From contig CM042993.1 of the NCBI GenBank assembly GCA_023678885.1, positions 580,501 through 644,500 of the forward strand: 64,000 nucleotides of DNA. The letters run 5' to 3'. Origin of the DNA: Pogostemon cablin (taxonomy: Eukaryota > Streptophyta > Magnoliopsida > Lamiales > Lamiaceae). The notes under the pieces are model-generated. The model saw nothing but the letters and a program-made list of their open reading frames with translations. It was not told the DNA's origin and did not search any database. This document shows positions 24,001 through 36,599 of this stretch, one piece after another; positions within the stretch are counted from its first letter, which is position 1; each line of letters opens with the position of its first letter. Made by a program: the position numbers and the translations under genes.

Positions 24001-27000
24001 AAAAAACAGCTCCCTCCGGTTACAGAGATATTCAGTCTAGCTTCAGAACTGAAAAACAACAAACCAAACTCTGGACTGACTCTAAGAGAAGAAACAAGCT
24101 GCAGCCGAATCGCGTCAGTCAGAGTGTTCTTCGAAGTTTCAAACATTGTAGCAAAGTCATAATGGCTCAGAGTATCAATAAAGCTGACAACAGTGGACCT
24201 CACAACGCACAGTCCAGATGAGTTTTGCAAGATCAGAAATCTTTCCCAACTCGAGTATAATCTTGAATTATAGGCATCGTCAAAAATAGCCAAACCTTCA
24301 CACTCAGTTAATTCCCAGTTTAAACTGAGGGAAGATGAATTCGCAAAAGCTTTTCCAGAATCACTGAGCCCAACAGCTGATATTCGTATACTGCGTCCAT
24401 TTGCTACTGTAACTGGAGAGGAACGAATTCTGCCAGGCATGCGTTCGGCTTTAGCTGCAGACTGAATGATTGGAGGAGTGTTCAAAGCTTCATCAGCAAC
24501 TATGATTATAGAAGACGGAAGGCTACAAATAAGCAACAACTTCACTTCAGATATAACAGGTAATTTATGGTCTTCCCCCATTAAGTTTCCCCGTCTGAAA
24601 ATAAGTTTAAAGGTTCCCAAACTTTCACATCCTATTCTGTAGAAATTACCATAGTTGATTGACATTTGATGAACAGCAACTTTATCTTTCACATTAACAT
24701 TCTTTTCAGCCAACACTTCCACATTCTCAATAAATTCAACATCTTTGCCCCATCTTTCTGGTCCCCCACGAAGCATAACATCCAAATGAGCACCAGGCAC
24801 GAGGTATAAATTATCTAAATTACTCAGCTGATTCTGAGATTCAACATGATCCATGTCAAACCAGTAACCACCAAACTGGTTTCCATCACCTGCCTGATGC
24901 ACAATCAGTGGTAAGAAAGCTGCAATAGAAAAGGACACTTTCAACATAATAGATTCTCTTCCAGTATTATCAGACAATTGATTTTCTCTTGTTAATGCTG
25001 CATGTAAGGTGGTGCGACCAGAACTTGAAGCATATATATTGGTCCATGCACATGGAGGACCGTAGAATGTAGGTTGGGGTACACCAGCTTCTTGTTTGTC
25101 TGCAACTACAGCAGTTGCATTCACAATTATGAAAGAATTACTATCAGTTGTCCATCTTATAGCAGATCTGAAAGCATCACAAGCATAGAAGTATGCACCA
25201 TTTGATACCTTTAATGTTACAGAAGCTTGAAGATGCGAACCAACAGGAGTCTCCACAGGAAAGTTAGGCAGCATCTCTAACGAATGGGGAATAGAAACTT
25301 CAATAGCAATCTCATCATAATTAAAAGCATCAAAGATGGACACTGCTCTTATAGTAGCTTTTCCAGACTTTTTTGCTTGAACTATACCAGAGACAGATAC
25401 AGATGCAACCGACATGTCTGAAGAAAACCATTTATAATCACTTGAGGACATTGCACAACCTCCGCTTGCTTTTAGCTCCATCTCCTGATAGACACCAGGG
25501 ACCCATGGGAGGAGAATTCTGTTAGAAACACTACTGTCTCCGTTTATAGTAAACTTAACTTGATCGCACACCATGACTTCTTGCACAACCTTGAGAACTT
25601 CTTTTCCCATATCATCCCCAGTGCTGTAAGACAAAGTTGCTGTAAGCTTTCCTAATCCATACGAATTTGCCTCTAAGATTCTATCATTCCCTTTGGCAGA
25701 ACCTTCTGAAAATGGGAGAATATTCCAGAAATCTTCGTGGTTATCATGCAACTCCAACTGATCATTTTCTGTTATAAAAATTTCTTGTGCACCAGGTCCT
25801 GGTGAGAAAACCTTAATATGAATGAGATATAGACGCCCAGCTACAACATACCAACGAGATACAGAAGGAATGGGTTCGACACCCTCAATATGACCACCAG
25901 AAGGGGAGAGAAGGGACATAAATAACAACAAATTATCAGGTAAGACAACATGCAAAGAAGATATCTGCATGTGTCCAACGACCCTGGTGTCTTCAACAAC
26001 AATTGTTGTTATCCCAAAGTTCAATGAATTAACTACACCCATTGATCTGTTCACATGTGCAACAGAAGAGTTCAAAGAAGACCATTGATGGAATGGAGAT
26101 GGTAAGCTGACAAGATGTGGGCTATTATTGCGAATAACTTTAAGAGTATACTGAACAACAGCACCAATGAGGACATATACAGGTGATGGAGGATCTAGCG
26201 ACATAGCTTCTGCAACAGTCAAGATAATTTTGTCCGCCAGGTGCTCCACTGATGGTTCTAGAAGATTTACAGAAACAATCTCATGGCCTATTTCAGTACC
26301 CTTCACCACATAAAAATCTGAAAACACACCACTCTCTTCGATCTTTACTTGGATATCCAAGTCACCACATAAACCACCACAATCACTCAATGGAGAGTCC
26401 TTCAAAGGAACATGGACAAGACTATGCGGCAATCCCAGTGTTTCAGGCATCAATTGCCACATGAACTGCAGTCCCACCAAGGAGGAGAAGACGTTTTCTG
26501 CATCGAAACCATAGCACAAGTAAAAAGAAATATAAAATAATAAATAATGGGAAACAATTTATACAGAATAGAAAAATTAGTTTCAGCAGTCAAAATATTA
26601 TTTTGCAGGAAATACCTTAGAATACGATACATTCTGTACGACTTATTGCAAGTATGTACGAATTAACAAAGCAGTCAAAAAGACGGCACATTAACAGATA
26701 TTCATAGCTGAACTGCAACTCCAGTTAATCTCAGTACCCAGAGCCATTTAAGGATGGTTTTTAGATGATGAGTCATATTAGAGTATTCACAATAGAGCTA
26801 CAGAGAGATAAAACAGTATTCAGTGAGTTTGCATTCATTTTAAAAAGATTTTAAGGACTATTCAAATAAAGTACTCCTACATCTCTTTTTCAATCATATG
26901 CCTCTAATTCCAACAAGACAAAAATCAGTTGGTTTCATTATGGCCAAATTGCTTCACATCTGATATTCTTCTATATACCATTGGTGAATTTGGTGACTTC

Positions 27001-27836
27001 CATTTTGCCACAAAGTTCCTTGCTCTCAGTCCTAGCTACTGCTTTTAACAAAGGTTTATGTCAAAACTCCCATAATCTTCTTTTAACTTATCTAAGCATT
27101 CGTTTCATAAGAATAAGGAGAAATGACATATAAAAAGAGCAGAATCAATAAGTATCAATAAGAGCCACATAACTCGCGAATTTTTGAGAGAAAAACAAAT
27201 TCCAAATACATCTAAAATTTCTTATAAGCCGATATCATAACTCAAAATCTAGCAGCACAAAATAAAAAGACATTAAAACTGTTCAACCTTTCGTCCAAAA
27301 TCAATGAACACACAACGAAAAGTATACCTTCACTATCAAATGCCCGAACACGAAGAGTAGCAAGACCATCGAGGTCAAGCTTCACAGAGTTATGGAATAT
27401 CTGAATCCTCGAGATTATATCTATATAAACCTTACAACGAATCATCATTCCAGAATGCAAATCAGTTGCGTAAACAGCGGTCTCCTTCCTCCCACCGTAC
27501 GGAGCAATAGACCGCAATCGAGCACTCGTCGAGCAATGGCTACTCGAATTATACTCCGGCAACACCGATAATATATCATGATGGTCCCATGACCTAAGAA
27601 CAAAACCATATTAGCCCATTCTCACAACAAAATTTAAACAAACGAGTAATCGAGTGCAGATTAAATCACCATTTGAAGCAACCGTCGCTGCCCTGAAGTC
27701 TGTATTCAACAGGGTGGGTCATCTTCGGAGGCAAGAGTATGTTGACGTCGGCGATGTGAGGACCGGAGAGAAAATGCGACGTCGCATGGTGCAGTGACAG
27801 CAGAAGAAGGGAGGAAACGATAAGCTGAGTTAACAT
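21099..27836 (-). CDS. GP210: nuclear pore membrane glycoprotein GP210 (NUP210)
   Basis: Exons 27836-27670, 27593-27328 and 26497-21099 join to 1943 residues, close to the plant family length (about 1920). The N-terminus has a signal peptide (QLIVSSLLLLSLHHATS) followed by the conserved start of the lumenal region (HIADVNILLPPK, then HPVEYRLQGSDGCFKW). The bulk is lumenal with Ig-like/BID_2-type beta repeats. A single transmembrane segment (ALWGGVSGILVLLILTVTVF, about residues 1850-1872) precedes a 68-residue Ser/Pro/Arg-rich tail facing the pore. GP210 anchors the nuclear pore complex in the pore membrane; its loss is embryo-lethal in Arabidopsis (from memory, EMB3012). The third exon holds about 5.4 kb with no stop and no obvious intron. 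Long open frames on the other strand are shadows. An ACGTGTCA G-box-like motif lies upstream at 28,028. Confidence 0.95.
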
Positions 27837-28025
27837 TGTTGGAAAATTCAGGTGAAATTTGAGGAGGAGAGATCATTAAGGTAAGTAGATGTGAGAGAGA
27901 GAGTTTTGAAAAAGGAATTATGAAGGGGGAAATATTCGTTCAAGTTGGACTATCGGAAACACGAGGGCCTTTTAGGGCTCTGGGGTAGGGTTTTGGAAGC
28001 AGGAAGATGGATGACCAGTGGGCCT

Positions 28026-28035
28026 GGCCACGTGT
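28026..28035. promoter_or_regulatory. G-box/ABRE-like element upstream of GP210
   Basis: CCACGTGTCA, about 190 bases upstream of the GP210 start codon. The ACGTGTC core is the usual binding site of bZIP/bHLH factors. Functional use is inferred only. Confidence 0.4.
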
Positions 28036-28129
28036 CATTTTAAATACTTTACTTTATTTATAGTACATTAGTATTTTTGCAACTTTTTGTGGAGTAGCAA
28101 ATTTATTTCTTTATACTAGTAGTATATTA

Positions 28130-28404
28130 CTCCGTCTCATAGTTATCTGCATCGGTAATGTAGATATAAAGTTTAAGGAAAATTATTTTTTGATCAACTT
28201 TATTGATTTTTACGGTATTGTGATATTTTTAGATAATAAATAAATTATAAAGTATGTTATGTGTGTTAGGTGGGAGTGGTATTTTTTAAATTAGAATAAC
28301 TTTTGAGGTTGTTGGTTAATGTGAAGTTTCATTTTTTGGGTGGTGAAGATAAGTGTGAGACGGACGAAAATAGAAAGTGTGAAAATAAGTGTAGGACGGA
28401 GGGA
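28130..28404. mobile_element. Stowaway-type MITE (copy 6)
   Basis: CTCCGTCTCATAG after TA; inverted GGACGGAGGGA at the right, with one terminal base lost. The interior matches copy 3 (TGTGTTAGGTGGG, AATGTGA). Confidence 0.65.
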
Positions 28405-29035
28405 TTACAATTTTTTTTTTTTTTGAAAACAGTATTATGTCACTTTATCACACGTAATATTTGTAATTTATTTTAAACTACAGTTATCTCAGTAAAGTCA
28501 CTTTGCACCAAAGTTCAATTGGAAATCGATTTTCATTTATAATCATCTAATGACCATAATTTAAAAAAAATTATAGACTACTTTTATAATCTATGATTAT
28601 AATACAGAAGGCATGGGTTATTTAGTTATTGATAACAATTAACGAATTTTGAAGAATTGGATATATTTGTTACTTTTCTAAAAATATTAATCTTAATCTT
28701 CAAATATTGAGTGTTATGATATAGAACATCAAATATTAGTCCTATTTTTCATTGATCACCCCTATCATTTAATACCCAAGTAACAAAAATAGTTAAAGTG
28801 ATCGAACGCTTAAATCTTGTTCTTCCTTTTCCATTTTTTCATATTACTGAATTTTTTTATTTTGCTTAGTATGTTGCTCTGATTTGTCGATTGAAATCTA
28901 TCTGTCATGTATTTTGTGATAGAAAATGATGTTACAATTGTTCTTAATTAAGAACTTATTGTGTAATATTTTATTTTCATTAAATACACGGATTCACGTG
29001 ATACGATTGGGTTTAATTAAATTAAAAATTACCCC

Positions 29036-29145
29036 GGATATTAATTAAGCAGATATAGCAAATCAAGAATTGAATAATTAAATATTCACTCCAAAATAAA
29101 TGAGCCGTTACATGTACAAATGGGCAAAAAAACCCATGGAATACC
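29036..29145 (+). repeat. duplicated promoter fragment of the PMEI-like gene
   Basis: About 110 bases match 40,924-41,034, the region just upstream of the PMEI-like gene at 41,086, with roughly 10-12 differences. The TATA element of the other copy (GGGTATAAAAACC) is GGGCAAAAAAACCC here. The match stops where the transcript would begin, and no PMEI-like coding sequence follows. Confidence 0.75.
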
Positions 29146-29734
29146 TCAAAGCATAAGCATGGGTAGCTTAATTATATAGAGAGCCCTCCATCTACCTCCT
29201 CTGCTGCCTGCTGCTGCAGGCGAGCTTACGTCGTCGAATGCATGGTAAGTGATTTCTACTAGAAATGCAGGGTCTGCGGAGCTCATTAGCTGCCAGATAC
29301 TTGATCTCTAACCCAAAATGGCTCTTTGCTGCCTTATAAGTCTCTCCTATTGCGGCATCTTAGAGCGGTAAATATTCCCTTGTTTATGTTAATGTATAAT
29401 AATGTTAATATTGCTGACATGCTAATAAGATGGTGCTTGTTTCCCTTCCCTATGTATTTCCCTCATGTATTTCCAATAAGATAGGGTGGGTATGTAGCAG
29501 TTTAAGTTGTGCCTCCAGGCATCACACACCATGTTAGAAGTTTGCCCAAAGCATGAAGTTGCAAAAACTGCAAATGTACAGAATTAATGCCTGTATATGA
29601 TAGCACTGCAACTAAAGTTATAAAAGATGAAGCTCCAAATATTAGGGTGAAATTAAAGGAGTTATTGCGCTAACACTTTGTCAAGAAGTTTTATTTACCA
29701 ACATAATATTAATTTTAGATAGGTTTGATGCTTC

Positions 29735-31060
29735 TCACAATCTTTTACATGGTTTGCAAACCATAGCAAGTTAAGCGATTCAGTAAGGGATGAAGCCTTC
29801 AGTGAGATGTTGACGAACATCAGTGTCTTTGCTTGTTCACCCAGGCAAGGCTGATAATGAACAAAAGAAGAAAGAGAAAACAAATAGGCCACCACACAAA
29901 AATGTCAGTTCAGAAATATCTACTTCATTTAGCAAATTAGCTTCATTCTTCTAGATGAGAAAAAGCTCCTCACAAGTCAATGAAAAGAGCCACTCGACTA
30001 GAAATTGAGCATTTGCTCCACATTTATATATTTCACATTAAATTACCTGGAGAAGATAGGTGAGCATCGAGATTCTGAACGACACATGTCGGACATTCTT
30101 TGCCAAGGCAAATATGACATCAGTCAGTGACGATAGACTCTTATTGATGGCCTGAATAATAGTTCAAAAAAGCACTATATGACACGACAAATACAACAAA
30201 AACTTCAAGAAATTATAATAGAAACTATGTTTGTAATACCTAGGTTTCTTTTCATCAATCCTCAGTCGAACCAATCTTAGAAGGCGATCACTACCATCAA
30301 GATCAATGAGGTACCTCATTAACAACTTTAATTTTCAGAGCAAATACATGACTACTGCTTGAATGTTCATTCATTTCAGTCTTGATAGTGGATTTGAAAA
30401 GGAAAACTTATACCATTATAAAAGATCGATATTTTGCTGAGAGTTAAAGTATAATTTGATAGGTCGACATATTTGTAGAAAAAACATGATCATAACAAAT
30501 TAAATTAAATACCGGTTCTTTTCTGCCTTCTCTAGAAGATAGAAAGCTTTTTTGCTACAACGAACATCCACAATCGTGAGGCCTTCAATTAATATGTTTC
30601 CATTTATAACGTGATGTTTGATTCCCAAGATTCTGTGCTTGTGAGTCATTTGGTGCTAATAGACCATGTATATTTTAAGCATTGACAACTAAAAAATAAT
30701 GTACAATTAGAAGATACCACACCTTCATTTCAAAACCTCATCCTTTCAGCTCCGATGTGTTGGATTTCCCATCATCGCATAGGTTTTTCCGGATCTGAAT
30801 TCTGATTGAAATGCAATAAAGATTAATAAAGTTGGTGACAACTCCTAAATCAAATTTGGATTTTAGAGAATTTTAACCCTATTTTTGAGGTTTGAAAAAT
30901 ATGACCTTAAAACCACCGCTTTGAACAAAGCTTAGATATCTCCCCAAATAAATATGACCTTAAAACCACCGCTTTGAACAAAGCTTAGATACCTCCCCAA
31001 ATATAACTTCTTGGGAGTCTTTAGAATTAAAAACTTTGTCGTAAGTGAATGAGTGCTCTT
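29735..31060 (-). pseudogene. kinesin-14 (C-terminal motor type) motor-domain pseudogene, left copy
   Basis: Fragments on the minus strand follow the order of a plant KIN-14 (ATK1/KATA-type) motor. They are FTYDKVFNSKDSQEVIFGEV (about 31,050-30,990); the P-loop SGKTYAMMGNP (about 30,795-30,760); ILIEGLTIVDVRCSKKAF (about 30,600-30,530); MNEHSSSSHVFALKIKVVN (about 30,385-30,320); LIDLDGSDRLLRL (about 30,305-30,255); AINKSLSSLTDVIFALAKN (about 30,150-30,090) and MLTYLLQ; then CLGEQAKTLMFVNISLKASS (about 29,850-29,790). Exon edges partly survive (GTAAT donor after LLQ). Stops and frame breaks lie between pieces. Key motifs are changed: SSRSH to SSSSH and DLAGSER to DLDGSDR. The beta-sheet regions between the P-loop and the VDVR block are missing. 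It cannot encode a working motor. Confidence 0.85.
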
Positions 31061-31830
31061 GCCTTGTAAAAAGAGGGAGAGAAATAAATAATCGGAGAAA
31101 TAATATATGATAACCAATCGTATACAATACTTCACCATTTTTTGAATCAAATTGCATACAATACTTCACCATTAATCAACGCGGCCTTGGCCAAAGCTGC
31201 GTTGATTTGTTTCAAAATGGTGAAATACTATATAAGATTGGTTATCAGGTTTACGAAGTTATGTTGGGGAGATTTAAACTTTGTTCAAAGCACAATTGAT
31301 GAATTTAAGGTCATATTTTTCAAACCTAAGGTTAAAATTCTTTAAAATCCAACGATGCCTTTGTTGAGTTGAATACTCAGCCTTGTTCATTAATAAAATT
31401 ACTGCATTTCACAGATTTGCATTAGCAGCAAACCGGATTTGGAAAAACGTATACAATGATGGAAAATCCAGCACCACCAGATCAGCACCACCAGATCAGA
31501 AGGCTTGATTCTACAATCGGTGGAGCAAGTATTTCAGAGTATGAAAATTATTGAATTGAAATGAATGTTTGAATCCAATTACAGTATCTTCTAATAAATT
31601 TTTTTTATCATTTATTTAATTTTGTACACTTGAAATATACAATAAATCTGTTAGCCCCAAACAGATAAACTCATGACTCACAAGCATAGAATCTTTAAAG
31701 TAGCAGCATTAATCATCATACAAATGGAAAAACACATTAAGGGCCTCACGACTGTGAAATCGAGAGAATGTTAGTTGTATCAAAAAGGTTTTCTATCTTT
31801 TAAAGAGGGCAGAAACGAAATTTGATCATG
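30480..31830. repeat. inverted repeat formed by two kinesin-14 relics
   Basis: The left arm (about 31,175 down to 30,480, read on minus) and the right arm (about 31,140 up to 31,830, read on plus) align through coding relics and non-coding parts. Shared blocks include AAATGGTGAA, GATTGGTTATCA, TTTAAGGTCATATTTTTCAA, GGAAAAAC(C/G)TAT, ATGACTCACAAGCA and GGCCTCACGA. The centre holds AATCAACGC facing GCGTTGATT. The left arm also has a direct duplication of about 54 bases (30,900-31,007). The arms differ by many substitutions and indels, so the event is old. Confidence 0.75.
31240..31830 (+). pseudogene. kinesin-14 motor-domain pseudogene, right (inverted) copy
   Basis: Plus-strand relics are FVQSTIDEFKVIFFKP (about 31,275-31,325), QTGFGKTYTMMENPAPPD (about 31,426-31,480), GLILQSVEQVFQSMK (about 31,502-31,547, another frame), MTHKHRIF (from about 31,672) and a degraded copy of the GLT-VDVR block (about 31,740-31,810). 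The order is that of the kinesin P-loop region and the following helix. Frame shifts and stops separate the pieces. Sequence beyond 31,830 is not recognisably kinesin. Confidence 0.8.
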
Positions 31831-34800
31831 TATTTTCAATATCTTGATCAAGAAATCCAACTATGTGATGTGGAAGGTATTTTATATCTTTCAGAGATGA
31901 TTATTAAGAAAAGTGAGATGCTTTAAACGTTTCTGGGGGTAAACTGATCAAATTTAATCAATCTCTCTCTTAGGCCACCTGAAAAAGAAGTTTCCTGATT
32001 ACAGCCATCTAAGAATAATAATTATTATTCGCACTTTAAAGTTTCCAGAACATGACACGCATTATAATGAAATACTCTCACATGCTTCAATCCTTCGGAA
32101 ACGTACCTGGATAAGTCGTCGGAGAGCAGAGTGAGCTGGCGGAGGCGGTTGGACTGAGGTGGATTCAAAACCGAACAAGTGACCAAACCCCTATAGTCTC
32201 ACAATCACAACATTTAGAAAACCCTAATGTGAAAATTTCTCCATTTAATTTTCAAATAAAAAGATTTGGGTAGGGTTCCAGCTTCTTGTCGGCCTCAGCA
32301 ACCTCTGATAGGGAAGTTGAACGCTTTGCCCATATGAGAGTGTAACTTCTACTGCCCTTCGACTTTGCATTGGAACGGCGCAGGTAATTTAGGGTTGTCT
32401 TTTGAATAATGTTTTGTTCTTTAGGGTCATACAAACTCATTTCAGATGATGTAGATATGGGCCTTAAATAATTTAAATTAGTAAATTAAATGGGCTTCCA
32501 ATTTAAATATGTGATAGGTTCGTAATGTTTGTTTTTCCGCATCTCCATTTGCATTTTTTTTTACTACAACAGTTGGGCCTAGCTACTTAATAAGTTGACA
32601 TCAATCCAGTCCAATAATAATGAAAAACTTCATAATTAGATTATGAATATAATATAAATAGTTTACAATTTAGACCAAAATAGTTTACAATTTTATTTTC
32701 AATAATTTCAAATTAAATATAATATAATTTCTTCTTCTTTTTAATGAACTTATTGAAATAAAATTCAAATTTATTGTAAACATTATCAAATTAAGCATGC
32801 TTTTTAAAATAAAAATTATAAAATTAATTTTATATTATTTATCAATAAAATTATCTTTTATACCTTAAAACAAAAAATTACCATGTAACGACATTTTAGA
32901 GTTCCACACTATATGCATGTAAAATTGATTTAGAATTTTAAATTTCCTAATAATCTAAAATTATGAGAAATTTTAATTTGCATGCATATGAAAAACAAAA
33001 TTAATTTTGATGTTTAAAACTAAATAATTAAAAAAAATCAATAATAAATAAATTATTATATTAAAATCTTAATATTTCAAATATTTTTTAAATATAAATC
33101 AATATCCTAATTACTTAAAATATATAATATTTATAAATAAATAATACCTGGACACCAAACTTATATGTGCAATTATAAATCTGATGCATTAGTGATAGAT
33201 AAAAGTTAAGGCAAGTGTCACGTTTTGGACTTGTATGAAATGGATAAAAATAAATAATATTATTAATGAAAAGTGATAATTGTGCAGTTTAATTATTTTA
33301 TAAATAATTTATAGTATAAATAAAGAAGTTATAATATTTTATAATTAAAGTGATAACATTTTATAACGAAATTGATAATGATATTATCAAATTTTATTCG
33401 TCTTAGATAAGGATTTACGTGAAAATGAATAAAAATTAATAAAATTTATAATGAAAAGAGATATTCAACTAATGAAAGGTGATTATGTTATTTCATAAAA
33501 TAATTTCTGGTATAAATGAAAAATTATAACATTTTACATCGAGAGTGATAACATTTTATAACGAAAATTATAATTATTTTAAAAAGTGTAAAATTGTCTC
33601 ATGCAAGATTTTTCAATTAAAATAATAAGATTTTTTTTTTCATGTTCTAGATTAATGGTTTTTTTTTCCACAAACACTTATATAAATCCGGTTTACATTA
33701 GTTTATTATGTAAATCCTGATTTTTTTTCTCACCATAAGCCATCTCCTCTTTCAATCAATTATATCCGATGTATTGCTAGGAGTTTAAATTAAAATGGAA
33801 AACAGTGTTTACAAGGTTTTGTGATGTAAACCTAATTTACAAGAGACTAACTATTTTTTTTATTCTTGAATTAATAAAATCATTTTTTTCCTTATAAATT
33901 AATTTTTGTATAATATTTTTAAATTAATAATTTCATTTGTTATGATTAATTAAATTTTATAAATAGATAAATATTATTAATAGTAATTGTAGTCAGCCTG
34001 ATCACTATTTTCATGGCATTTTGTTGGAGAAACATATGTTTAGATATAAGTTATTGTTTCACGTACCTAATTACAAAAAGTAAAAAAATTTAATATGGGA
34101 ATCAACTATAATTTTATTAAATCAACTATAAATGTCGTATATAAAAAAGTTTTTTTTTTAATTTGTAACTTTTTTTTGTCAAGAGTCTTTTCTTTATTAA
34201 TATTATAGTTAGTTCAATTTTCTTTGTATACTCCATGATCAAGTTTATTCAATCATGTCTTTTCTTTGTATGGCATAGTTACTGTGCATAAAATTATGTA
34301 CCAGAAATGGTTGACTTTGTTCAGCCACAATATGAGTGGATTTTAATGTTTGATTAAATTTATGATCGAATAAATAAATTAGGTCAAATAGAATAATTCA
34401 ATTTGTTTCACTTTTGCCCATTCATTCCAAATTTATCTATTTGTCTCATAATTATCTATTCATCCCAAATTTATATATTCGTTCCAATCACGTTACAACA
34501 TATTCCTCCCAACGAACATCACAGTAAGTCGTTAGCAAAGTCAATATACTCCATTAGCACATCAGATCTTCTACGTCATTTTTGTGCATCGTGATTGACA
34601 CGTAAAAGTGGAATTAAATCCAACCATTACTCCTAGGGTTTAAGGATTATGGTATAGTTTTCTCTCTCCTACGTGTCGTCCATCCAACGGTTTGGCACAG
34701 GAGATGGTGTACTAAAATGGCACAGAGAATCCGAGCCGCTCCATTAGTGAGGGTATTTTGGAAAGTGAACCATAAATGTGGATTATGTTTTTTAAAGTAA

Positions 34801-35772
34801 TTGGCAAAATAAATGTTGAACATTTTCATGTGGACTTTTTTATATTCTTTCTCTAAAATTTATAATATTTATTTATTATGAGTTATAATTATAATTTAAT
34901 TCAAACTAGTATTTTATTACCGTTTTATGTTATATTTCTTTTTTTAGTTATTTTTAATTTATGTTAAAAACCATAAATAAAAGTTTCTCAAAATAAAATT
35001 TATGTAAATGTCCGTGCAGGGTGAATTTCTAGTACTCCATATATATTAATAAATAAGGTTTGAGCTTGAAAAGCAAGGAATAAGAGTGATAAGGTGAAAT
35101 GTGGAAGGAATCATCAGGGGATTCCTCACTTTTGAGGAATGCAAAATACAGTAAAACTATGACACCTTCTAATCAAACATAACCCCTTTCCCATTTCACA
35201 CCTTAAGAGCTCCAAACAAATAGCCCCTAAATCCATATAATTGTTTAAAAATACAATAATAGGTCTCGTTTAAGATGTGTCGCATCCAATTCTTGAAGTT
35301 GATCCTCTGTAAAAAAAAAAAAAAATTTCATTGAAGTCTCTAAAACTTCTTCTACACTCTAGAAAGACTGTCTCTACAGAGCTCTTTATATTGTGAGGCC
35401 ACCATATCTTTTGTCGTATCTTCACTCCAGAAGGCTTATCAATTAGGATTTTACTCGCCCAAGAAAAACCTTGTCATCATTCATTATTATCACCACGGTT
35501 GAGACAAAGCTCATATGCAGTTCAATTGTATTTGTTAATTTAAGATGAATATTCGAGTAATTGCATATTTAATTATTTATTTTTCTTTCAGTGAATGAAT
35601 TTGGATTATTCTGAATGCCCATCTATCAATTTTTCTTTTAAAAAAATTGCTTTTTCGATGGGTTTTAGCTATCTAATTGCTTCAATTAGGATTACAGGGC
35701 TCGATTTCAGTAGAAGTTGAACTTTTAAATTTTGAATATTTAAACTTTTAGATTCTAATGGTGAGTTGATTT
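31831..35772. other. intergenic, AT-rich, repeat relics
   Basis: A GC-richer block at 32,112-32,170 (minus: CCGCCTCCGCCAGCTCACTC, followed by a GTACGT donor) and an open frame of 62 codons at 32,440-32,252 could be the first exon or leader of a lost minus-strand gene; TGGGCC and TGGGCT motifs at 32,458-32,495 support an old promoter. A dispersed repeat lies at 33,195-33,610. The rest, including 34,400-35,770, has no gene I can support. Confidence 0.4.
33195..33610. repeat. dispersed repeat (GTGATAA-rich), copy 2
   Basis: Shares ATTTACGTGAAA, AAAGTGATAACATTTTATAACGAAA and related blocks with 1490-1725. Contains internal repetition, roughly two units. Ends not defined. Confidence 0.45.
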
Positions 35773-35777
35773 GTAAA

Positions 35778-36595
35778 TGTAAGCACTTGAATTTTATTGC
35801 CCATTAAGAAAAATATGTGGCAAATTAATGCAATAATTATCAATTAATTATTTATTTATTAAGGGATTTAAATAAATAAATTCTTAAAATAAATGAGTAA
35901 ATAATTTATAATTGGGTAAGATCCAGTCAAATAAGTCTGACTTAAAGCCTAAGAAAGTGAAAGGCCCAAGCCCGCATAATTAGGTCAAAACGGACCAATC
36001 AGATTGTAAGTTATTTATGGGGCATCCTCATACTCCACCTATATAAGGAGCCCTCCTCCATTCATTCCAGACAGATTCAAAGACCTGAAGACATAAACGC
36101 TCTGAAGAGATCAAGAACACGAGCAGCGCTCCCTTGAGATCTTCAAGCATCTTCAAGTCAAGAACGTCAAACGATTCGGGATTAAGGTGCGGAGCCCCCC
36201 AAATCAAGCATTCTTCATACACTAAGTTCTTCGGTGTTCTTCGCGCCAAGAACAACATACGACCCGGGATCAAGGTGCTAAGCCCCCCAGATCGAGTGTT
36301 CTTAGGATCAAGTACGTTCAATCCAAACAAAGGCTCGACGCCTCTGGATTAACGTTATAAGATCCCAAATCCGAGTTCGGACAAGCTTCAACTGAAGATC
36401 TGACTCAACACACACAGTCCACGCGGTCAACACAACAAGTCAAAGTCAAAGTCAAAGTCAAAGCCAAATTGGTTCGAGAGAAGAATCAGAGGACTGATAG
36501 AGATTGTTTCCTTAATCATCAAGTTTAGTCCATCTGGATTATCATTGTAATTCTCCTGTGTTTATTTTATTATAAATACAATATTTGTTGTTACA
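35778..36595 (+). repeat. 5' LTR (818 bp)
   Basis: TG...CA bounded. Contains TATATAAG near 36,040. The GTCAAA hexamer is repeated one more time than in the 3' LTR (near 36,440). Confidence 0.95.
36040..36047 (+). promoter_or_regulatory. TATA box in the 5' LTR
   Basis: TATATAAG followed by GAGCCCTCCTCC; probable transcription start about 30 bases on, marking the U3/R border. The same site occurs at 39,864-39,871 in the 3' LTR. Confidence 0.6.
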
Positions 36596-36599
36596 AATT

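Larger units (their letters stand above)
27837..29700. other. intergenic, upstream of GP210
   Basis: Holds the GP210 promoter (GGGCCT and CCACGTGTCA near 27,966-28,035), a Stowaway MITE at 28,130-28,404 and a promoter-like duplication at 29,036-29,145. A more GC-rich stretch lies at 29,190-29,300 (CTGCTGCCTGCTGCTGCAGG). No gene recognised. Confidence 0.5.

Noticed and set aside
21547..26464. Open frames on the plus strand across GP210
   Set aside because: Antisense shadows of a long coding exon; no domain and broken up.
36028..36330. 100-codon minus-strand frame in the 5' LTR (and again at 39,852-40,154)
   Set aside because: Identical in both LTRs because the LTRs are copies; antisense, no domain, explained by LTR base composition.
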